From: Saccharomonospora cyanea NA-134
GTDB lineage: Bacteria; Actinomycetota; Actinomycetes; Mycobacteriales; Pseudonocardiaceae
DNA length: 64,000 nucleotides
Assembly (NCBI RefSeq): GCF_000244975.1
Contig: NZ_CM001440.1
Span: 3,456,325-3,520,324, forward strand
Reading direction: 5' to 3'
In this document: positions 7,822-15,385 of the stretch, piece after piece
How the letters are laid out: the number at the start of each line of letters is the position of its first letter
Numbering within the stretch: the first letter of the stretch is position 1
The notes under the pieces: generated by a model
The model's database searches: none
What the model saw: only the letters and a program-made list of their open reading frames with translations
What the model was told of the DNA's origin: nothing
Program-made: the position numbers and the translations under genes

Positions 7822-8847
7822 TCAGCCGAAGAAGACCTCGGCCTCCTCGTAGCGCTCCGGCGGAACGGTCTTCAGTTCCTCGGTGGCCTCGGCGAGCTTG
7901 ACCCGGGCGATGTCGGTGCCCCGCAGCGCCACCATCACCCCGAAGTCACCCTCGGCCACGGCGTCCACGGCGTGCAGACCGAACCGGGTGGCGAGCACGC
8001 GGTCGTACGCCGTCGGCGTGCCGCCACGCTGCGTGTGACCGAGCACCACCGCACGCGACTCCTTGCCGGTGCGCTCGGCGATCTCGTCGGCGAGCCACGT
8101 GCCCACACCACCGAGCCGCACGTGCCCGAAGGCGTCCTTCTCCCCGCTCTGGAGCACCGCGGCCCCACCCTCGGGCAGCGCGCCCTCGGCCACGACGATG
8201 ATCGGCGCGTACTCCCGTTCGAACCGCCGCTGCACCCATTCGACGACCTTCTCCACCGAGAACGGCCGCTCGGGGACCAGGATCACGCTCGCCCCGCCCG
8301 CGAGGCCCGAGTGCAGCGCGATCCAGCCCGCGTGCCTACCCATCACCTCGACGACGAGCGCCCTGTGGTGGGACTCGGCGGTGGTGTGGAGCCGGTCGAT
8401 GGCTTCGGTGGCGATGTGGACGGCGGTGTCGAAACCGAACGTGTAGTCGGTGGCTCCGAGGTCGTTGTCGATGGTCTTCGGCACGCCCACGACCTTCACG
8501 CCGTCGTCGTGCAGCCGGTTGGCCACGCCGAGGGTGTCCTCACCACCGATGGCCACCAGCGCGTCGATACCCTTCTCCGCGAGCACCCGTTTGATGGCGT
8601 CGGCCCCGCCGTCCTCCTTGTACGGGTTCGTGCGCGAGGAGCCGAGGATCGTGCCGCCACGGGTGAGAATGCCCTCGACGTCGTCCCGGGACAACCAGTC
8701 GCCCTTGCCCGTGAGCGGGCCACGCCAGCCGTCCCGGAAACCGAAGATCTCCCAGCCGTGGGACTCGATGCCCTTGAGGACGACCGCGCGGATCACCGCG
8801 TTCAGACCAGGGCAGTCGCCGCCGCCGGTCAGCACACCGACTCGCAT
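7822..8847 (-). CDS. 6-phosphofructokinase, probably pyrophosphate-dependent
   Basis: The 341-residue protein is a bacterial-type phosphofructokinase: TGGGDCPGLNAVIR at the N-terminus, KTIDNDL in the active site, and MGRHAGWIAL for fructose-6-phosphate binding. The two residues that set the phosphoryl donor are Asp104 (in GGEDT) and Lys124 (in VPKTIDND). ATP enzymes have Gly104, while Asp104 with Lys124 is the pattern of pyrophosphate enzymes such as that of Amycolatopsis methanolica. I therefore infer a reversible PPi-dependent enzyme. The gene is followed by a strong terminator and precedes the divergent DAHP synthase region. Confidence 0.9.
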   Translation of the reverse strand: MRVGVLTGGGDCPGLNAVIRAVVLKGIESHGWEIFGFRDGWRGPLTGKGDWLSRDDVEGILTRGGTILGSSRTNPYKEDGGADAIKRVLAEKGIDALVAIGGEDTLGVANRLHDDGVKVVGVPKTIDNDLGATDYTFGFDTAVHIATEAIDRLHTTAESHHRALVVEVMGRHAGWIALHSGLAGGASVILVPERPFSVEKVVEWVQRRFEREYAPIIVVAEGALPEGGAAVLQSGEKDAFGHVRLGGVGTWLADEIAERTGKESRAVVLGHTQRGGTPTAYDRVLATRFGLHAVDAVAEGDFGVMVALRGTDIARVKLAEATEELKTVPPERYEEAEVFFG

Positions 8848-8939
8848 ATCTGCGCCTTTCAGTTGTTTGCGTCACACCTTCGCCGCCAGAGTAGCCCGCG
8901 CCACTCTTGATCGGTGCAGCGACTGCTAGAGTCGCAGCC

Positions 8940-9008
8940 GTGCAGCGCTTCTATTTCTGGTTTAGCGGGCCGGCCCGGGGTGGGTCGGTCGGCGAGACCG
9001 TGCGCTGA
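8940..9008 (+). CDS. Leader peptide of the DAHP synthase attenuator (22 residues)
   Basis: A GTG-started frame of 22 codons lies ahead of the DAHP synthase gene. It reads V-Q-R-F-Y-F-W-F-S-G-P and ends with TGA at 9006-9008. Residues 4-8 are five consecutive aromatic amino acids that include all three end products of the pathway. A -10-like TAGAGT at 8927-8932 places the likely transcription start at 8939-8940, so the leader would be translated from a leaderless 5' end, as is common in actinobacteria. Ribosome stalling on the aromatic codons would report a shortage of Phe, Tyr or Trp. Comparable aromatic leaders are known upstream of aroF in Corynebacterium. Confidence 0.8.
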   Translation: MQRFYFWFSGPARGGSVGETVR

Positions 9009-9047
9009 CCGTCAACCACTCCCGAGCCGGACGACAAGCCGGCTCGG
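8970..9047 (+). promoter_or_regulatory. Ribosome-mediated attenuator with alternative hairpins
   Basis: Three segments can pair in two exclusive ways. Segment 8970-8979 (CCGGCCCGGG) pairs with 9021-9030 (CCCGAGCCGG) in nine of ten positions. The same 9022-9030 pairs perfectly with 9039-9047 (CCGGCTCGG) around an eight-base loop. The first pairing would form when a ribosome stalls on the aromatic codons. The second would form when it reaches the stop at 9006, and would end transcription or hinder reading of the gene. There is no U-tract after the second hairpin. GAGGC at 9069-9073 and GCCTC just after the Shine-Dalgarno could fold over the ribosome site as a further step. Confidence 0.7.
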
Positions 9048-9095
9048 CGATGGCGTGGCACCACGGCGAGGCGGCTTGCGGAAAGGAAGCCTCCG

Positions 9096-10220
9096 ATGCC
9101 CGACGACGCCCCCTCCGCCACCTCCGTCACCACGGACACAGACCCGCTGACCACGCTGGACAACCGGCGTACGACCCGCGTCAGTCCCCTGCTCTCGCCC
9201 GCGCTCCTGCGAGCCGAGTACCCGATCACCCCTGGCGTCGCGAAGACCGTCACCCTCGGCAGGCGCGACACCGTGGACATCCTCGACGGGCGCGACGACC
9301 GCCTGCTCGTGGTGGTCGGCCCGTGCTCGGTGCACGACCCCGAGGCCGCCCTCCACTACGCCCGGCTGCTGTCCGCGCACGCCGAGACCGTCCGCGACGA
9401 GGTGTGCGTCGTCATGCGGGTCTACTTCGAAAAGCCCCGCACCACGCTGGGCTGGAAGGGACTCATCAACGATCCGGACCTCGACGGCACCTACGCCGTG
9501 AACAAGGGACTGAGGCTGGCCCGGCGGCTCCTGCTGGACATCTCGGCACTCGGTCTGCCGGTCGGGAGCGAGTTCCTCGACCCGATCACCCCGCAGTACA
9601 TCGCCGACACCGTGACGTGGGGGTCGATCGGTGCCCGTACGGCGGCGAGCCAGGTGCACCGCCAACTGTGCAGCGCGCTGTCCATGCCGGTGGGCATCAA
9701 GAACTCCACCGAGGGCGACGTGCAGGTGGCGGTGGACGCGGTGCGCGCCGCGGCGGCCAGTCACGTGTTCCCCGGAATCAACGCCGACGGTCTGGCGGCG
9801 TTGGTGACCACCTCGGGCAACCCGGACTGCCACGTGATCCTCCGCGGTGGGTCGGCGGGCCCCAACTACGACGCCGAGACGGTGGCCGACACGCTCGCCC
9901 GGCTCCGCGGAGCCGGCCTGCCGGAACGGGTGATCGTGGACGCCAGCCACGGCAACAGCCGCAAGGACCACGTGCGCCAGGCCGCGGTCGTCCGGGAACT
10001 CGCCGGGCGTATCGCCGCCGGAGAGCCCGGCATCGCGGGGCTCATGATGGAAAGCTTCCTCGAAGCGGGACGGCAGGAACTCACGCTCGGCAGGCGGGAA
10101 GAGCTGGACTACGGCCGTAGTATCACCGACGCCTGTCTTGACTGGACCACCACGGCGGGGCTGCTCGACGAACTCGCCGCCGCGGTGCGGGAGCGCAGGC
10201 GGCGCCGAGGGAACCGCTGA
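9096..10220 (+). CDS. aroF: 3-deoxy-D-arabino-heptulosonate 7-phosphate (DAHP) synthase, type I
   Basis: The 374-residue enzyme condenses phosphoenolpyruvate and erythrose 4-phosphate, the first step of the shikimate pathway. Family motifs are VVVGPCSVHD, RVYFEKPRTTLGWKG, GSEFLDPITPQY, GIKNSTEGD, and IVDASHGNSRKDH, which include the metal-binding Cys, His and Glu. It is a class I-alpha (E. coli AroG/F-like) enzyme; mycobacteria carry a type II DAHP synthase beside the same exoribonuclease gene. GGAAAGGA precedes the ATG. Expression is probably governed by the aromatic leader peptide upstream. The exact isozyme name is arbitrary. Confidence 0.93.
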   Translation: MPDDAPSATSVTTDTDPLTTLDNRRTTRVSPLLSPALLRAEYPITPGVAKTVTLGRRDTVDILDGRDDRLLVVVGPCSVHDPEAALHYARLLSAHAETVRDEVCVVMRVYFEKPRTTLGWKGLINDPDLDGTYAVNKGLRLARRLLLDISALGLPVGSEFLDPITPQYIADTVTWGSIGARTAASQVHRQLCSALSMPVGIKNSTEGDVQVAVDAVRAAAASHVFPGINADGLAALVTTSGNPDCHVILRGGSAGPNYDAETVADTLARLRGAGLPERVIVDASHGNSRKDHVRQAAVVRELAGRIAAGEPGIAGLMMESFLEAGRQELTLGRREELDYGRSITDACLDWTTTAGLLDELAAAVRERRRRRGNR

Positions 10221-10231
10221 CGCGACCGAGG

Positions 10232-10747
10232 TCAGGGCACCGGGAAACCTCGCCGCCGGGCGAGGTCTGCCCGGGCCTGCTCGATGATCCGCCAGCGTTC
10301 GAGGTTGTGCCGGGCGTCGGCGAGCGCGTCGTGGGCGTCGTCGGGCGGTGACGGCAGTTTCGGCCGCCCGACGTCCTCCCACCGTTGGCGCAGGTCACGG
10401 GTGAACCGCGGCAGTTGGCGGGGCAGCGAGGGCATCGGCCCCCACAACTGCGCGAGCGCCACGTGGTCGTAGGCCGCGTACCAGGCCCACAACTCGATGC
10501 CGCCACGCGGGCGGCCGAAGAAGTCGAGGAGATCGGCGCGGATCCGCTCCCGGCTGCGCCACGCCGAATCACCGGGCGAGGGCAGCTTCGTGAGTACGTG
10601 CTCCCGCACCCAGGGACCCGCCTTCGCGGGATCGAACTCGGTGGACACCGCGTAGAACTCGCGTCCCGACTCGTCCACGACACCTATCGAGACGAGCTCG
10701 ATGGTCACGCCGTCCTCGATGAATTCGGTGTCGTAGAAGAATCGCAC
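10232..10747 (-). CDS. DEDDh 3'-5' exoribonuclease (Rv2179c family)
   Basis: This 171-residue protein starts at a GTG coding VRFFYDTEFIEDG, which supplies the Asp and Glu of the first exonuclease motif. An in-frame start twelve codons upstream adds residues not seen in the family. The second motif is WYAAYDHVAL and the last is DAHDALADARHN, where the final His-x4-Asp order marks the DEDDh group. M. tuberculosis Rv2179c, of about the same length, is a 3'-5' exoribonuclease acting on structured or adenylated RNA. It is convergent with the DAHP synthase gene (11 bases apart) and follows plsC. Confidence 0.85.
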   Translation of the reverse strand: MRFFYDTEFIEDGVTIELVSIGVVDESGREFYAVSTEFDPAKAGPWVREHVLTKLPSPGDSAWRSRERIRADLLDFFGRPRGGIELWAWYAAYDHVALAQLWGPMPSLPRQLPRFTRDLRQRWEDVGRPKLPSPPDDAHDALADARHNLERWRIIEQARADLARRRGFPVP

Positions 10748-10789
10748 GCCGGGCACGGTACTCGACCGCCGCGCGCCACCCACGCCCGG

Positions 10790-11551
10790 TCAACCGGCCT
10801 GCGACTCGGGCAACCTCGCGACGTCGCGGACATCGGCCTGGGCGGGCACGGCGGGCCGCAGCCCCGCCTTCTCCGCCGCGATGAGTTCCTTGGCCTTCGC
10901 CGCGTAGATGTCGACGTACTCCTGGCCGGAGAGCTCCATGAGCGCGTACATGATCTCGTCGGTGATGGACCGCTCGACGAACCGGTCGCCCGCGAGGCCC
11001 TCGTACCGGGAGAAGTCCAGCGGCTCGCCGAAGTGGATTTCCAGCCTGCGCGGCCACCACATCTTCGACCCGATGGGATTGACCTTCTCCGTGCCGACCA
11101 TCGCCACCGGAATGACCGGCACCCTGGCCTCCAGGGCGATTCGCGCGACACCGGTCTTGCCCTTGTAGAGACGCCCGTCGGGCGAGCGTGTCCCCTCCGG
11201 GTAGATCCCCAGCAGGTGTCCCTCACGCAGAAGCCGCACCGCGGTGTCGATGGCCGCCTGTGCCGCCGTGCCTCCCGAACGGTCGATGGGGAACTGCCCC
11301 GCCCCGGTGAAGAACCACTTCTTGAGCCTGCCCTTGAACCCGGGCTCGGTGAAGTACTCCTGCTTGGCGGGGAAGGTGACGCGCCTCGGCACCCGGTTCG
11401 GCATGAAGAACGAGTCCGCGACGGCCAGGTGGTTGCTGGCGAGGATCGCGCCGCCCTCTGCGGGGACGTTCTCGATCCCGGTCACCCTCGTCGGCCACAA
11501 CACCCGCAGGAGCGGCCCCAGCAGCACGTACTTCATGAGCCAATACAGCAC
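10790..11551 (-). CDS. plsC: 1-acylglycerol-3-phosphate acyltransferase
   Basis: The product is about 253 residues from a GTG that follows AGGAGGAACGAGGAG. A start 63 bases further upstream is also open. Motif I is NHLAVADSFF (His-x4-Asp), and motif III is IYPEGTRSPDG. The enzyme transfers an acyl chain to lysophosphatidic acid to give phosphatidic acid at the membrane. A basic C-terminal tail ends in a helix. It corresponds by position to the PlsC-like gene beside Rv2179c in mycobacteria. A second PlsC homologue lies at 51.9 kb. Confidence 0.9.
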   Translation of the reverse strand: MLYWLMKYVLLGPLLRVLWPTRVTGIENVPAEGGAILASNHLAVADSFFMPNRVPRRVTFPAKQEYFTEPGFKGRLKKWFFTGAGQFPIDRSGGTAAQAAIDTAVRLLREGHLLGIYPEGTRSPDGRLYKGKTGVARIALEARVPVIPVAMVGTEKVNPIGSKMWWPRRLEIHFGEPLDFSRYEGLAGDRFVERSITDEIMYALMELSGQEYVDIYAAKAKELIAAEKAGLRPAVPAQADVRDVARLPESQAG

Positions 11552-11766
11552 TGCTCCTCGTTCCTCCTGAAGACGGGTGAAATACCGACGGAACAGCGTA
11601 CGAACCGCCGGCACCGGCGCACAACTCGCCCACTGTCATGAATACCGCACCGCGACGGAGCTCACACCGGCAGCGCACCGGAGATCACATTTCGCAACGG
11701 CCACGTTCTCCCGGGCCTACTCGTGCGAACATAGGGTGATGCGGCTTCGAGGGAGGATCACCGGGC

Positions 11767-12528
11767 ATGCCTGTGCTCGCCGGCGCTGACCCCTTTGTCC
11801 ACGACGGCTTCCACGAGGTCGGCGTGCTGCTGTGCCACGGCTTCACGAGCACGCCCGCCACCATGCGACCCTGGGGCGAGTACCTGGCGAAGGCCGGGTA
11901 CACCGTGCGCTGCCCCCGGCTGCCGGGGCACGGCACCACCTGGCAGGAGTGCAACCGCACCCGCTGGCCGGACTGGTACGGCTGCCTGCGGCGGGAGTTC
12001 GCCGACCTCTCGCAGCGCTGTTCGTCGGTGTTCGTGTTCGGGCTGTCGATGGGCGGGACGCTCGCACTACGGCTGGCCGAGGACCTCGGCGACGCGGTCA
12101 GTGGCCTCGTCCTGGCCAATCCGTCGGTGCTCACGCGCAGGCTCGATGCCAAACTCGCCACGCTGCTGGCGCCGGTCCTGCCTTCGGCGAGGGCGCTGGG
12201 AGGTGACATCGCCAAGCCCGGCGCCGTCGAGCTCGCCTACGACCGCACTCCGGTCCGCGCGCTGGCGAGCCTGTCGAGGCTGTGGACGCTGGTCCGCCGG
12301 GACCTGCCGAGGGTCACCCAGCCGCTGTTGCTCGCCCGCTCGGCCGTCGACCACGTCGTCGAACCCGTCAACGCCACCGTTGTTGCCCGCAACGTGCGTA
12401 GTGAGGACCTGCGCGAGGTAGTGCTCCACAACAGCTACCACGTCGCCACGCTCGACAACGACGCACCGTTGCTGTTTCAGCGCAGTGTGGAGTTCGTCGA
12501 CTCCGTCAGACAGGTTGGTGCCCGATGA
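11767..12528 (+). CDS. Alpha/beta hydrolase, carboxylesterase type
   Basis: The 253-residue protein has LLCHGFTSTPATMRPW (oxyanion region), the nucleophile motif GLSMGG near residue 98, a SAVDHVV segment with the acid, and a C-terminal NSYHVATLD with the catalytic His. This order fits the Est30-like carboxylesterase or monoacylglycerol lipase group. The natural ester is unknown. It is divergent from plsC and its stop overlaps the start of the next gene by four bases (ATGA), so the two are co-translated. Confidence 0.88.
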   Translation: MPVLAGADPFVHDGFHEVGVLLCHGFTSTPATMRPWGEYLAKAGYTVRCPRLPGHGTTWQECNRTRWPDWYGCLRREFADLSQRCSSVFVFGLSMGGTLALRLAEDLGDAVSGLVLANPSVLTRRLDAKLATLLAPVLPSARALGGDIAKPGAVELAYDRTPVRALASLSRLWTLVRRDLPRVTQPLLLARSAVDHVVEPVNATVVARNVRSEDLREVVLHNSYHVATLDNDAPLLFQRSVEFVDSVRQVGAR

Positions 12529-13061
12529 GCAGAGCATCAGGAACGGACGGGCCCGAGGATGTGGACGCCACGTTCGCCAAGATCGTGGCGGATCTGCGGG
12601 CGGAGGGGTTCGGCGCCGACGGTGACGACGTCGACGACCTCCTCGTGGACGCGGACGACGACGAGGAGGACGGCAGGCAGGGACGAACCCGCCTGCGGTC
12701 GGCCCGCGACCAGGACCTCCCGGCGACCTCCGGATCGGGCTGGCGCGAGTCGGGAACCGACTGGGACGAGACCATGCTCGGCGACGACCGGGCGGACGCG
12801 GGGACCGATGACGACGACGAGCACTTCGTCCCTCCGGAACCGCCGCCGCTGCCGCGTCCCCGCAAGGGCGCGATCGTGGTCCTGCTGTTCTTCGTGGTGG
12901 GTGTGCTCCTGCTCGTCGCTCCCGGGGTGATCGGGCTCGCCCGTTCGATCTCGCTGCCGCTGGGCATGCTCTCGCTCGCCACCGGCATCGCGCTCGCGCT
13001 GCTGCGGGTCAGGCAGGGGCCACCGGACGGGGCCGATCCCACCAACGGCGCTCAGGTGTGA
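12525..13061 (+). CDS. Acidic protein with C-terminal membrane hairpin
   Basis: The product is 178 residues. The first 110 are hydrophilic and very rich in Asp and Glu (clusters such as DDVDDLLVDADDDEED) with no recognisable domain. Two adjoining hydrophobic segments follow (GAIVVLLFFVVGVLLLVAPGV and SLPLGMLSLATGIALALL), with a short polar tail. The topology suggests a cytoplasmic acidic arm on a membrane hairpin. It overlaps the esterase gene by four bases. Similar proteins are common in actinomycetes as unknowns; no function can be given. Confidence 0.75.
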   Translation: MSRASGTDGPEDVDATFAKIVADLRAEGFGADGDDVDDLLVDADDDEEDGRQGRTRLRSARDQDLPATSGSGWRESGTDWDETMLGDDRADAGTDDDDEHFVPPEPPPLPRPRKGAIVVLLFFVVGVLLLVAPGVIGLARSISLPLGMLSLATGIALALLRVRQGPPDGADPTNGAQV

Positions 13062-13071
13062 CGACCCGGGC

Positions 13072-13956
13072 TCACGCGCGGTCGGCCTCGTCGAGGACGC
13101 TCCAGAGCTCTGCCGGGCCGAGCAGCGTGCAGCCGTGCTCGCGCACCCGCCCACGTAGCTCGCGGTCGGCCGTGACCACGACGACGTGGTCCCGCGGCCT
13201 GCTCGCGCGCACCTGGGCGACCGTCCGCACCACGGTGTCGTCACCGTCGCCGGGCGCTTCCTCGACCTCGACGCCCGCCACGTCCGCGACCCCTCGCGCC
13301 CGTCCCTCCGTCACCAGCACCACCCTCGGCCACCAGCACCAGTGTTCGCCGAGGTCGAGACCGAGGCGCGGCGCGCCGGCACCGCGGCCCGCGAGGACGG
13401 CCAGCCGGTCGCGCAGGCGCGCGGCGGCACCCGCCCGGTCGTGCCACCAACCGTCGGGCCGGGCGCCGACCATGTTCGCGGCGTCCACGACGAGCACGAG
13501 CTGCCTGTCGAGCTGGCTCCGCAGCGTCGGCCAGGCCGCGGCGAAGTCCCGGTGCAGTTCGTACGCCTCGACCTCGTCGGGCAGCACCCAGTGCAGCGCG
13601 GCGCTCTCCTCGTTCGCGACGCGTGGCTCCACCTCGTGCCGCACGGTGGCGAGCACGGTGGTGTAGCACCACGTGCCGTGGTCCTCGACGGAGGACGAGA
13701 GGACCCGCACGGCCTCCGGGGGCACCGTGGTCTCCTCCTCGGCCTCCCTGGTCGCCGCCTCGGCCGGGGTCTCGCCGGGCAGCACGGCGCCGCCGGGCAA
13801 CGCCCACGTGCTGCCGTGGTGAGTCCACCCGGCCCGGTGTTGCAGCAGCACCCCGCGCCGCGGGTCGGTCAGCAACAGACCCGCCGCTCCGTGCGCTCCC
13901 CAGTGCTGTCGTCCGCACTCGCAGCTGACGAAACCCTCGCTCTCACCCAGCAGCAT
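13072..13956 (-). CDS. Nudix hydrolase fused to a NYN/YacP-like nuclease domain
   Basis: The 294-residue protein has two parts. Residues 15-145 are a Nudix fold with a complete Nudix box at about 55-77 (GGAVLPGE then REAEEE). Residues 150-294 begin with LVLVVDAANMVGARPDGW and contain VVVVTADRELRGRV, the Asp pattern of PIN-like NYN (YacP/DUF901) domains. The Nudix part would cleave a nucleoside diphosphate-linked compound, and the second part would cut or bind RNA. An N-terminal CECG may bind metal. The physiological substrate is unknown. It is convergent with the preceding gene and followed upstream by glucokinase. Confidence 0.8.
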   Translation of the reverse strand: MLLGESEGFVSCECGRQHWGAHGAAGLLLTDPRRGVLLQHRAGWTHHGSTWALPGGAVLPGETPAEAATREAEEETTVPPEAVRVLSSSVEDHGTWCYTTVLATVRHEVEPRVANEESAALHWVLPDEVEAYELHRDFAAAWPTLRSQLDRQLVLVVDAANMVGARPDGWWHDRAGAAARLRDRLAVLAGRGAGAPRLGLDLGEHWCWWPRVVLVTEGRARGVADVAGVEVEEAPGDGDDTVVRTVAQVRASRPRDHVVVVTADRELRGRVREHGCTLLGPAELWSVLDEADRA

Positions 13957-14019
13957 CCACCCAGCCTAGCGGCGCGTGACCGATCATCGACCCGTCGACG
14001 CGACGCGGAACGGCCGAGA

Positions 14020-14961
14020 TCAGGACTCGCGCTCGCGGGCGAGGGTGGCGGCACCCACGATCGCGGTCGCGTCGCCGAGCTGGGAGGTGCGGATGCGGGC
14101 CAACGGGCGATGACCGGCACCGGTGAGCACCCTGGAGTAGTGCTCCCGTGCCTCGTCGGCGAACAGCGGTGCCGATTCCGCCACGCCGCCCGCGAGGACG
14201 ATGACCTCGGGGTCGTAGACGTCGGCGACGAGCGCGAGTCCCTCACCGAGCCAGCGCGCGAGCTCGGCGAACGCCTCCAGTGCCACGGGATCACCCTCCC
14301 GCGCCGCATGGGCGACGCGGCGTCCGGTGACGGCCGCGGGGTCCGTCAGGTCCCGCACCAGCGCGGTCGAGCGGGAGGGGTGGCGAGCCAGCAGCTCGAC
14401 CGCGGTGGCGGCGAGGGCGGTCCCGCTGCAGTACCGTTCCCAGCAGCCGTGCCGCCCGCACGGGCAGGGACGACCGTCGGGCACCACTCGCAGGTGCCCC
14501 AACTCCGGCGCCACACCGTGCGAGCCCCGAAAGATCTCTCCGTCCAGCAGCAACCCCGCGCCGATACCGGTGCCGATCGCGAGCAGCAGCGCGACGTCCG
14601 CGCCGCGTGCCGCACCGAAACGGTGCTCACCGACCGCGGCGGCGTTGGCGTCGTGTTCGAGCGTCACGGGGATGTTCAACCGCTCCGACATCCGGTCCGC
14701 CACGGGGGCCGTCCGCCACGGCAGATGCGGGGCGAACAGGACCGAACGCCGGTCGGGCCGCACGAACCCCGCCACGGCCAGCCCCACGGCGTCCACCGTG
14801 TGCCGGGTCCGCAGCTCCTCGACCACCGTGGTGATGGCGTCCTCCAGTGCGTCCTCGGCACCCGGCGTGGCCACCCTCGCGAAGTCGACGACACAGCCCG
14901 CGTCGTCGACGACTCCGGCTCGTACGCTGGTGCCGCCGACGTCAATCCCGATCGCGGGCAT
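14020..14961 (-). CDS. glk: ROK-family glucokinase
   Basis: The 313-residue sugar kinase starts IGIDVGGTSVRAGVV (ATP phosphate loop), has LEHDANAAAVGE with the catalytic Asp, GTGIGAGLLLDG, and the zinc motif CPCGRHGCWE that marks the ROK family. PELGHLRV carries the sugar-binding Glu-x-x-His. It phosphorylates glucose in the cytoplasm; in actinomycetes the enzyme also serves glucose repression. Its start overlaps the end of the next upstream gene by 20 bases, so both are on one transcript. Confidence 0.93.
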   Translation of the reverse strand: MPAIGIDVGGTSVRAGVVDDAGCVVDFARVATPGAEDALEDAITTVVEELRTRHTVDAVGLAVAGFVRPDRRSVLFAPHLPWRTAPVADRMSERLNIPVTLEHDANAAAVGEHRFGAARGADVALLLAIGTGIGAGLLLDGEIFRGSHGVAPELGHLRVVPDGRPCPCGRHGCWERYCSGTALAATAVELLARHPSRSTALVRDLTDPAAVTGRRVAHAAREGDPVALEAFAELARWLGEGLALVADVYDPEVIVLAGGVAESAPLFADEAREHYSRVLTGAGHRPLARIRTSQLGDATAIVGAATLARERES

Positions 14962-15385
14962 CCGGCTCCCACCGGTCGCGAGGGCGGACCGCGACGTGCT
15001 GGACGCGTCGACCGCGGCGCTCAGCGGGTTCGGGTCCCCTGGGCGGCGGGCGGAACCCGGGCAGGTGGACCCCGTCCTCCGGCTCCCACCGGTCGGCGAG
15101 CACGGCGCGCAACAACGCCAGCAACTGGGTCACGTGCTCCAGCACCCGCGCGGCCACGTCCACGTGCTCGCCCCGGCAGAGCGCGACCACGACGCACAGC
15201 GGGCACCGGTCACGATCACCACACGCCTCCGGGTCCTCGTCGGCGCGGGTCCGCCCGTGTCCCGCCGCGACCACGCTGTCCAGCCACGGCCGGGCTCGTT
15301 CCACCACCAGGTCCACGAGCAGACGGATCTCCTCGGCGAGACGGCTGGCGTCCGGCCGCTCGGCACCGTTCTCGGTCGTCGTCAT
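14942..15385 (-). CDS. Hypothetical Cys-rich helical protein
   Basis: The 147-residue protein has an N-terminal helix (LAEEIRLLVDLVVERARPWLD), then DPEACGDRDRCPLCVVVALCRGE with four Cys that could bind a metal, then a second long helix ending in WEPEDG, and a basic tail. The pattern is a widely conserved unknown in Pseudonocardiales and Streptomyces. The tail overlaps the glucokinase start by 20 bases and the ATG overlaps the stop of the ArsA-like gene by four. The function is unknown; translational coupling suggests a role with its neighbours. Confidence 0.75.
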   Translation of the reverse strand: MTTTENGAERPDASRLAEEIRLLVDLVVERARPWLDSVVAAGHGRTRADEDPEACGDRDRCPLCVVVALCRGEHVDVAARVLEHVTQLLALLRAVLADRWEPEDGVHLPGFRPPPRGPEPAERRGRRVQHVAVRPRDRWEPDARDRD

